From Rapana venosa (taxonomy: Eukaryota > Mollusca > Gastropoda > Neogastropoda > Muricidae), in contig CM054167.1 of NCBI GenBank assembly GCA_028751875.1, positions 25,118,377 through 25,182,376 on the forward strand: a DNA stretch of 64,000 nt. Direction: 5' to 3'. The notes beneath the pieces are model-generated. The model worked only from the letters and a program-made list of their open reading frames with translations. It was not told the origin of the DNA and did no database searches. Shown here piece after piece: positions 60,352 through 64,000 of this stretch. How positions within the stretch are numbered: position 1 is the stretch's first letter; each line of letters opens with the position of its first letter. The position numbers and the translations under genes were made by a program.

Positions 60352-62426
60352 CACACCCTACCTTCATGACCCTTCAGTTTACAGAGCAGTTGTCCAGTCT
60401 TGGCGTTGAAGACACGCACACGCTGGTCATCAGAACCAGTAACCAGCATCTGGAAATCTTGAGAGAAGGCCACCGAGTTCACCTGTCAATCATCATCACA
60501 CACACATCACAACCTTGTGACTGACAGACTGACTGACTGAATAATAATAATAATAATAATACATGGAATTTACATAGCACTAGGTAAAGGTAAAGGTAAA
60601 GGAGTCCCATAACCTATAAGGTCATAGGGGAGCAAGGCGTCAGAGACCTCACTTCTCTAGGGCCAGCATTGTGAGGGCGGCACCCATTTCCTCTCCCTCG
60701 CTCCTTTACCTTCCCTGACCCTAAAGAGGGCAGGTACCCATTTACAGCTGGGTGAACTGGGGGAACTGTACTGAACCCAAGGCACGCAAACGGTCATCCA
60801 TCCAACTGGTAACCACGCTCGACGCTGCTTAACTTGGCTGGGGGAAAGCGAGTGCTCCGACCACTGAGCTATCCTGTCAAGCACTACATCTTGTAAAAAT
60901 AAATCAAAGCACTTGCATTCAACCCGCTGCTACACATGCAACCAACAATGATTAACAGTTTCAACCCATTCAAATGTATAAAACACACACACACACGCAC
61001 GCGCACACACACACACACACACAGGTTAAACAGAATATTCCATTAATGAAAGAAATTATATTGCCATCAAGTCATAGTCCTATTATCATATTTGTATGGT
61101 TTAACAATGTTTACTAGTTTATGAATTGCAAAGTTAGTGTTGGAGCTGTTATTGTTTCCTTCAACGTTCTTTTCTTTATGGTTTTAATTGGTTCTTCTTC
61201 TTCTTCGTCAAACGCTCAGACAGCAACTACTGTTGTCTGTTATATGAGCGAAAATGCATCACGCTGCCGTTAAGCGCCTGACAAGTCAGGCCCAGCGCAT
61301 CCGACTTCGGCACAAGAGAGAATAGTTACCTTTTAGGTTCTTTCTGGAAAAAAGGCAGGAGAATGGACCAAGAAGGCAGAAAAATAGACAAGAAGGAGGT
61401 GACAGGAAGAAAAGGAACAAGGCAGAAACAAAGAGAGTGATAGAAAAGAGGAAATTTCTAGCACAGAATTTCCAGAATGTGGGGATGTTATTTATACTGA
61501 TAGGCCCCCGGCATCCCCTCGGGGGTGTTTTAATTGGTGTTTCTTATAGTTGTTTAATGCCAGTAATTAGCTATGTGTAACACCCCCCCCCCCCCCTCCC
61601 GCTCCCCCACACACTCACACTTTCCCATATATTACTAATTAGTGGAAAGACGTTAAACTGAAGAACTACATAACTAACAGGGGTTATACACTTTGGCAGG
61701 GTGATGGGAATTTGGGCCTCTGAAGACAGGGACAGACATGAGACGAAACAATAGGGGAAAGTCTTAGGTCTGAAATAGGTACGTGTCTAGATTTAAAAGT
61801 GTTATAAGAAGGCTTTTCGCAAAGGGAGAGAGGGAGATCAATCCAGATTGATGGACCAGAAATAGGGAAATAGAATTTAAACGAATGAATAAATGAATGT
61901 AAGAGCTCTACAGAGTGCATAAAAACCTTCACATCTACAAGCCCTGTGCATTCAAACTTCTGTGTACATAGGACAGAATTGTTGTGTGTGTGGTTTTAAA
62001 AAAAAAAAAAGTCTTTCTGGAACAAAAAAGGCAGGACAATGGATCAAGAAGGCAGCAGAAAAAAACAGACAAAAAGGAGGTGATGGCAAGGAAAGGAACA
62101 AGGTAGAAACAAAGAGAGGAACAGATAAAAGAGGGAATTCCTAGCAAAGAATTTCCAGAAGGTGGAAGGATGATATTTATACTGACGAGGTTCTCAGATT
62201 CCCCACACGGGGAGGTCTGTTGTTTGAATGCCAGTCTTGTAAGGGTACTGCTGCCCTGTATTGTTTATATGTGGATTTTTGTGAACAATGCTAGCATCAA
62301 TATAAGAGACATGTGTAACTTAGTATACGAGAAGTGAACAAGAATGAAAAGGCAGCTTACCTCATCCTTATGTCCTCCAAACTGTTTCAGGTCCAGCTGA
62401 CTGTAATCCTGGGGTCCACTGAACAT
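39839..62426 (-). CDS. WDR38: WDR38-like WD40-repeat protein (complete, 8 coding exons)
   Basis: Exons 62426-62361, 60482-60362, 56260-56144, 53856-53759, 51153-51073, 47528-47397, 42900-42703 and 39931-39839 join in one frame of 301 codons plus TGA. The protein is a beta-propeller. GH dipeptides near residues 18, 60, 102, 144, 189 and 230 alternate with blade motifs [51 protein letters not shown] and [12 protein letters not shown] short seventh repeat ([15 protein letters not shown]) closes it. Length, the start MFSG...FGGHKDEV and the C-terminal repeat resemble human WDR38 (about 310 residues, from memory). The chosen Met gives an N-terminus of the WDR38 size. The biochemical role of WDR38 is not established; a protein scaffold is the general expectation. 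Another small WD40 family cannot be fully excluded. Confidence 0.88.
40183..40282. repeat. CA microsatellite
   Basis: About 100 bp of CA with CACG interruptions, in the last WDR38-like intron. Confidence 0.92.
40340..40960. other. Intron DNA with dispersed repeats and TG runs
   Basis: A dispersed repeat with CATACCCAGCATGCAACC and CGCCAGGTTCAACGTGCCC occurs here (40350-40480) and at 38360, 48560 and 57790. TG runs lie at 40519-40560 and 40698-40745. A (ACTTG)n-tailed repeat end is at 40850-40955; its reverse is at 56716-56810. Confidence 0.65.
41100..41440 (+). repeat. SINE-A with an alternative tRNA-like head
   Basis: The head is GGTGGCAGGATGGTTAAGAC with TTCTTGGGTTCGATTCCC. It is joined to the usual SINE-A body from CTTGGATGAGACTATAAATC onward. 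Repeat G in reverse and (TTA)n follow to 41550. Confidence 0.83.
41657..41775 (-). repeat. SINE-A 3' half
   Basis: ATTCTTTTATATCGAGGATA to CCACCGGCACACAATGG. Confidence 0.85.
41895..42310 (+). repeat. SINE-E copy
   Basis: TGGGGATGCTGGGGGCCTGT, TTCTGCCTTCTTGGTCCATT, GCGCTGGGCCTGACTAGTCA and TTTTCGCTCATATAAT. Repeat G follows at 42305-42390. Confidence 0.78.
42408..42640. repeat. Minus SINE-A piece joined to a SINE-E GAA tail
   Basis: SINE-A reverse complement runs 42408-42560, then CATATGACAGATAACAATAG and AAGAAGCAGAAGAAGAAG. A CT run follows to 42690 and reaches the splice donor of the 42703-42900 exon. Confidence 0.75.
42703..42900 (-). CDS. WDR38: WDR38-like exon: end of blade 5 and blade 6
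   Basis: This exon has 198 nt, phase 0 to 0, from GCGCACACAG to GTGAGA. It encodes [20 protein letters not shown], a [15 protein letters not shown] strand and [17 protein letters not shown]. This is the longest exon of the gene. Confidence 0.92.
42964..43295 (+). repeat. SINE-D copy with a 13-bp target-site duplication
   Basis: ACTACAGGCATTT occurs at 42951-42963 and 43296-43308. The element starts GGCCCAGGTCAAAAGC and ends ACGCACAACA. This is the uninterrupted relative that shows the empty TTAA site for the element at 25861. Confidence 0.87.
43355..43680 (+). mobile_element. LINE C-terminal fragment with zinc-knuckle-like motif
   Basis: The frame encodes [20 protein letters not shown], then [20 protein letters not shown]. 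The C-x-C...H...C pattern is typical of the C-terminus of Jockey/CR1-type reverse transcriptases. Repeat G interrupts it at 43550-43592. Confidence 0.6.
43681..45055. other. Intron DNA, no gene seen
   Basis: CA run (43800-43850), (CT)n (44041-44145), then T-rich DNA with a duplicated GTTGTCTCATGGTGATGG (about 44468 and 44505). Confidence 0.6.
45060..45190 (+). repeat. SINE-F 3' part and CA run
   Basis: TTAGATAGATGGCTTGATGA to GACTTGACTTGACTTG, followed by (CA)n. Confidence 0.83.
45265..46150. repeat. 40/20-bp minisatellite
   Basis: Units of CTACAGGCATTTACTGTTTG plus CACTTTCACTTAGCTGTTAA (40 bp) alternate with runs of the 20-bp half-unit TTTGCACTTTCACTTAGCTG. About 22 full periods are present, with TTAACT, TTCACC and TTCACT variants. 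Confidence 0.94.
46258..46375. mobile_element. Truncated copy of the inverted-repeat element of 50335 and 38177
   Basis: TTTTTCCCTACAGGTATCCC, GGTAACCAACCATCTACTAA and CACCCACTACTGGGTT match the other two copies. The right end is replaced by LINE sequence. Confidence 0.55.
46380..46640 (+). mobile_element. LINE 3' fragment leading into a GAA tract
   Basis: The open frame encodes [20 protein letters not shown] and [20 protein letters not shown], the C-terminal tail of a LINE endonuclease-reverse transcriptase. It runs into (GAA)n with no break. Confidence 0.75.
46640..47385. repeat. GAA/GAG tract
   Basis: About 745 bp of GAA with GAG, GGA and ACAAGAA variants. It lies in the WDR38-like intron directly after a splice donor on the - strand, where it reads TTC. 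Confidence 0.95.
47397..47528 (-). CDS. WDR38: WDR38-like exon: end of blade 4 and start of blade 5
   Basis: This exon has 132 nt, phase 0 to 0, from GATGTTTCAG to GTAAGG. It encodes [20 protein letters not shown], then [20 protein letters not shown]. The donor lies about 15 nt from a GAA/TTC tract of more than 700 bp. Confidence 0.9.
47568..48025 (+). repeat. SINE-E copy with internal duplication
   Basis: The block CAGTATATATAGCATC through TTTTCTGCCTTCTTTGGTCC occurs twice (about 47588 and 47725), then AGGCGTTTAACGGCAG-like sequence and a GAAGAA end. Confidence 0.8.
48045..48405 (+). repeat. SINE-A copy, diverged
   Basis: GGGATCGCCTGGTAGTTAAG head to TTATCCTCGAAATAAAAG. Confidence 0.8.
48406..48735. 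other. Intron DNA with a poly-G run and a dispersed repeat
   Basis: Poly-G occupies 48507-48532. A dispersed repeat with AAGTTGAACCTGGCGGAGCC lies at about 48560-48640. No gene is seen. Confidence 0.6.
48740..48850 (-). repeat. SINE-H tail with intact TTAA site
   Basis: Reversed, it reads GGAATGCATCTACCTTAATG then GCGGGC. This is the uninterrupted counterpart of the sites occupied at 9455 and 50335. Confidence 0.72.
48885..49095. repeat. SINE-A pieces next to the 25-bp array
   Basis: A minus piece (48885-48985) is followed by a plus head GGGATAGCACAGTGGTTAGA. The head runs through TTCAAGGAGATTTTTTTTAC into CTCTGGAGTTAGCATCAGT. Confidence 0.75.
49091..49508. repeat. 25-bp minisatellite grown from SINE-A
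   Basis: About 17 copies of TAGCATCAGTACCAACATCT-GGAGA. The unit matches the SINE-A segment CTGGAGTTAACATCAGTGCA. There are no spacers, so it is not a CRISPR-like array. Confidence 0.93.
49507..49900 (+). repeat. SINE-B copy
   Basis: GGATCGGTGGTCTTGAGGCA to AATCTACCATGATGTAAAG, inserted at the end of the 25-bp array. Confidence 0.86.
49905..50052. repeat. ACTAC microsatellite
   Basis: About 28 copies of the pentamer CACTA, following the 3' end of the SINE-B, where the native end is GTGGTATACACTAC. Confidence 0.92.
50053..50270. other. Intron DNA, no gene seen
   Basis: Unique-looking sequence with no repeat match in the window. Confidence 0.5.
50335..50495. mobile_element. TTAA-flanked short inverted-repeat element in SINE-H
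   Basis: TTAA at 50335-50338 and TTAC at 50492-50495 bound it. The ends CACTATCCCTACC and, reversed, CCTTTTCCCTA are imperfect inverted repeats. The host SINE-H tail continues on both sides (CCCACCG before; GGTAGCCCTATTCCGAC after). Confidence 0.68.
50500..51072. other. Intron DNA, mostly unique
   Basis: No repeat family is recognised between 50520 and 51060. Open frames exist on both strands but show no known domain. The donor of the exon at 51073-51153 lies at 51071-51072. Confidence 0.5.
51073..51153 (-). CDS. WDR38: WDR38-like exon: first half of blade 4
   Basis: This exon has 81 nt, phase 0 to 0, from GTACATGCAG to GTGAGT. It encodes [20 protein letters not shown] and SSDRQFI. The acceptor follows a TG-dinucleotide run. 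Confidence 0.88.
51160..52400. repeat. 55-60 bp CA-rich minisatellite
   Basis: The unit is ATGAAAATGCGCACACAC then ATGAGCGTGTGCACACACAT, GTGCACACACAGAGATATAT. About 18 copies are present, with a pure CA run at the left edge. A SINE-F piece sits inside it at 52130-52220. Confidence 0.93.
52408..52650 (+). repeat. SINE-A 3' fragment and SINE-F 3' part
   Basis: SINE-A at 52408-52498 ends TCCTCGAAATAAAAGAAT. SINE-F at 52555-52643 ends GACTTGACTTGAC. Confidence 0.8.
52770..53400 (+). mobile_element. 5'-truncated LINE with zinc-knuckle C-terminus and TTGA tail
   Basis: The frame 52776-53258 encodes [20 protein letters not shown], then [20 protein letters not shown] and [13 protein letters not shown]. 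This C-x2-C...H-x4-C motif is found at the end of many non-LTR reverse transcriptases. It is followed by a short 3' UTR and (TGAT)n tail at 53380-53399. The truncated frame is intact, so insertion may be recent. Confidence 0.8.
53401..53570. repeat. CA/CCCCCCAC-rich array
   Basis: Three or four copies of CACACACATCCCCCCACCCA with ACACAAACATCTCTCCCCCC. Confidence 0.88.
53759..53856 (-). CDS. WDR38: WDR38-like exon: blade 3
   Basis: This exon has 98 nt, phase 1 to 0, from GTGTGTGCAG to a weak donor GTCGGT. It encodes [20 protein letters not shown] and [13 protein letters not shown]. Confidence 0.88.
53860..54048. repeat. ACACC microsatellite at the acceptor of the exon 53759-53856
   Basis: (CCACA)n-type repeats, about 190 bp, start at the acceptor side of the WDR38-like blade 3 exon. 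Confidence 0.92.
54128..54545 (+). repeat. SINE-B copy
   Basis: TGGATCGGTGGTCTAGAGGT to CTTAAAGTGGTATAAATAAA. A 50-bp SINE-C fragment precedes it (54074-54116). Confidence 0.87.
54546..54840. other. Intron DNA, no gene seen
   Basis: T-rich unique DNA. Confidence 0.5.
54845..56135. repeat. CA array with CCCTCCCCTTA punctuation
   Basis: About 1.3 kb of CACACA runs interrupted regularly by ACCCTCCCCTTACACAC. It ends 8 bp from the donor of the WDR38-like exon at 56144-56260. Confidence 0.95.
56144..56260 (-). CDS. WDR38: WDR38-like exon: blade 2
   Basis: This exon has 117 nt, phase 1 to 1, from TTGTTCAG to GTATGT. It encodes [20 protein letters not shown] and KTVRLW, then a linker ending DCVHVLT. 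A (CAA)n run flanks the acceptor and a 1.3-kb CA array flanks the donor. Confidence 0.9.
56400..56690 (+). repeat. SINE-A with the alternative-head remnant
   Basis: GCCCTTTCTTCCCAGTTTGA precedes AGTCCTTCGGATGAGAGACT and the normal SINE-A body to CGATATAAAAGAAT. Confidence 0.84.
56716..56810 (-). repeat. CTTGA-tailed repeat end
   Basis: GTCAAGTCAAAGATCGAGTC and CATGAAGGGCAAAAATGACA are the reverse of the repeat end at 40850-40945. Confidence 0.7.
56890..57640 (+). mobile_element. 5'-truncated RTE-like LINE with intact C-terminal frame
   Basis: The frame ending at 57620 encodes [22 protein letters not shown] sequence, then [37 protein letters not shown] and HLRRIL-like and [19 protein letters not shown] motifs, and a (GAT)n tail at 57615-57640. 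Over 220 codons remain open, suggesting a fairly recent insertion into the WDR38-like intron. Confidence 0.82.
57641..57849. other. Intron DNA with a poly-G run and a dispersed repeat
   Basis: Poly-G at 57674-57692, then the repeat with CATACCCAGCATGCCACATG and TGGGCTCCTCCATGTTCAAA. Confidence 0.6.
57850..58312 (+). repeat. SINE-A with two different tRNA-like heads in series
   Basis: Head one, GGGACAGCCTAGTGGTTAGA, runs to CCTGGAGTTAACAT. Head two, GGTGGCAGGATGGTTAAGAC with GTGGGTTCGATTCCCAGCC, then leads into the SINE-A body. Confidence 0.86.
58313..58558 (-). repeat. SINE-C copy
   Basis: AGGTAAAGGAGTCCCATAAC to AACTGGTAACCACGCTCGAC. It lacks the extreme tRNA-like end. Confidence 0.82.
58592..58750 (+). 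repeat. SINE-A fragment, diverged
   Basis: CTCCATGGATGAGACTATAA to GGTCATTGTGTGCCATTTTC. Confidence 0.72.
58935..60355. repeat. CA array with a duplicated long block
   Basis: About 1.4 kb of CACACACC/AACACA. The block with GAGTGTACAACTACCCCCTC and TCCTCTTCCCTCCCCCTCTC occurs twice (about 59140 and 59581), giving a higher-order period of about 440 bp. It touches the donor of the exon at 60362-60482. Confidence 0.95.
60362..60482 (-). CDS. WDR38: WDR38-like exon: blade 1
   Basis: This exon has 121 nt, phase 0 to 1, from GATTGACAG to GTAGGG. It encodes [20 protein letters not shown] followed by [13 protein letters not shown] and a KGHE end. A CA/TG-rich array of about 1.4 kb starts immediately downstream of the donor. 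Confidence 0.9.
60535..60582 (+). repeat. Repeat G half, interrupted by SINE-C
   Basis: (ATA)n with CATGGAATTTACATAGCACT stops at 60580. ACTACATCTTGTAAAAATAA resumes at 60880 after the SINE-C. CACTA is repeated at both edges. Confidence 0.65.
60583..60882 (-). repeat. SINE-C copy, full length
   Basis: On the - strand it starts GGATAGCTCAGTGGTCGGAG and TTAAGCAGCGTCGAGCGTGG, then AGTTGGATGGATGACCG, and ends in (CTTTAC)n. It is the clearest copy for the 5S-like head. Confidence 0.85.
60883..61190. other. Intron DNA, no gene seen
   Basis: CA run at 60982-61022, otherwise AT-rich unique DNA. Confidence 0.5.
61193..61530 (-). repeat. SINE-E copy
   Basis: (TTC)n, then CAAACGCTCAGACAGCAACT and CCTGACAAGTCAGGCCCAGC, ending near CCCCGGCATCCCC. 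Confidence 0.82.
61531..61990. other. Intron DNA with an old repeat
   Basis: C-run at 61583-61597. GGGGAAAGTCTTAGGTCTGA at 61753 is a diverged copy of the stretch at 11860. Confidence 0.5.
62000..62215 (-). repeat. SINE-E 5' part
   Basis: CAGGACAATGGATCAAGAAG, AAGGAACAAGGTAGAAACAA and CCTAGCAAAGAATTTCCAGA match, reversed, the head half of SINE-E. Confidence 0.78.
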
Positions 62427-62450
62427 GGTTCTGACCAGACCAGTTCTTCC
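62361..62450 (-). CDS. WDR38: WDR38-like exon with the start codon
   Basis: The exon runs from an acceptor-like CATATTTCAG to a GTAAGC donor. The ATG is at 62426-62424. The 24 nt before it stay open but are probably 5' UTR. Coding residues are [20 protein letters not shown] then DE, ending in phase 0. Confidence 0.8.
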
Positions 62451-63790
<1,340 letters not shown>

Positions 63791-63995
63791 CTTTAACAGA
63801 TATAAAACTCCTTCAAACTGGTTTCGCACGCAGCACACAAGTACACCCTTTTCCACCGTTCCGAACTTCACTGCAGTTTCTAGAGCTAGCCTATGCCATT
63901 TTCCAACGAATGAGAAATTCTCGATCGCACTCCGTCTCAATGTGCGATAACCCAAATCGACGGCTATTGAATTTCAAGCTACTCTAAACAGTTGG
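63791..63995 (-). promoter_or_regulatory. Possible non-coding first exon and promoter of the WDR38-like gene
   Basis: On the - strand this stretch ends in GTTAAAG followed by a GTATTG donor-like site. It has more CpG dinucleotides than the AT-rich DNA beside it and has no repeat homology inside the window. It is 1.3 kb upstream of the coding start exon, which has an acceptor-like sequence at its 5' edge. This is an inference only. Confidence 0.22.
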
Positions 63996-64000
63996 AGCGC

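Noticed and set aside
51004..60524. His/Thr-rich and Cys/Val-rich open frames across CA arrays
   Set aside because: Products of CA/TG dinucleotide repeats; only the short WD40 exons on the - strand have real protein similarity.
60583..60882. 5S rRNA gene
   Set aside because: Only the internal promoter-like part is recognisable, embedded in a dispersed SINE-C present in six copies.
61684..61932. 82-residue frame on the - strand near the WDR38-like start
   Set aside because: It overlaps a repeat shared with 11840-11900 and has no domain or splice support.

Overview
The window is eukaryotic genomic DNA from a repeat-dense animal genome, most likely a marine gastropod or other mollusc. It has small exons with GT-AG introns, very abundant tRNA-derived SINEs, CA/GT and GACA/GATA microsatellites, and two genes whose predicted proteins are plainly metazoan. 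I assign the phylum by the style of the repeats and by gene content, not by any database match, so treat it as an inference. Nothing prokaryotic is present. Almost all the long open frames are artefacts of tandem repeats whose unit length is a multiple of three.

Two host genes can be assembled exon by exon, and they converge. (1) A complement C3-type thioester protein lies on the + strand. Its last ten exons (3776-23261) join in one uninterrupted frame of 333 codons plus stop. They encode the end of the macroglobulin core (receptor-binding/MG8 type), a cysteine-rich anchor and a C-terminal C345C/netrin-like domain. The 5' part of the gene, including the thioester, lies upstream of the window. 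One exon is a 30-nt microexon present as two usable tandem copies plus one decayed copy. (2) A complete WD40 protein, best matched by WDR38, lies on the - strand from 62426 down to 39839. Its eight coding exons give 301 residues and six clear WD blades plus a partial seventh.

Layout. 1-3775: upstream C3-like intron with a 21-bp minisatellite and SINE pieces. 3776-23261: C3-like 3' exons, whose introns hold a 24/30-bp minisatellite (3945-6195), a 3.1-kb GACA-type array (12040-15200) and many SINEs. 23262-25650: probable 3' UTR. 25651-27952: three mobile elements nested inside one another, each with its own target-site duplication. 27953-39838: intergenic, with a nearly complete RTE-like LINE (31045-33957), SINEs and AT-rich unique DNA. 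39839-62426: the WDR38-like gene, with introns made largely of tandem repeats, SINEs and LINE tails. 62427-64000: its upstream region, with a possible non-coding first exon.

The strongest observations are: the triplicated microexon in the C3-like gene; the triple nested insertion; two different TTAA-type inverted-repeat elements inserted at the same TTAA of one host SINE family; minisatellites that visibly grew out of SINE ends; a SINE family with a chimeric tRNA/5S rRNA-like head; and tandem repeats that touch the splice sites of many exons in both genes. No new multi-gene system was found.
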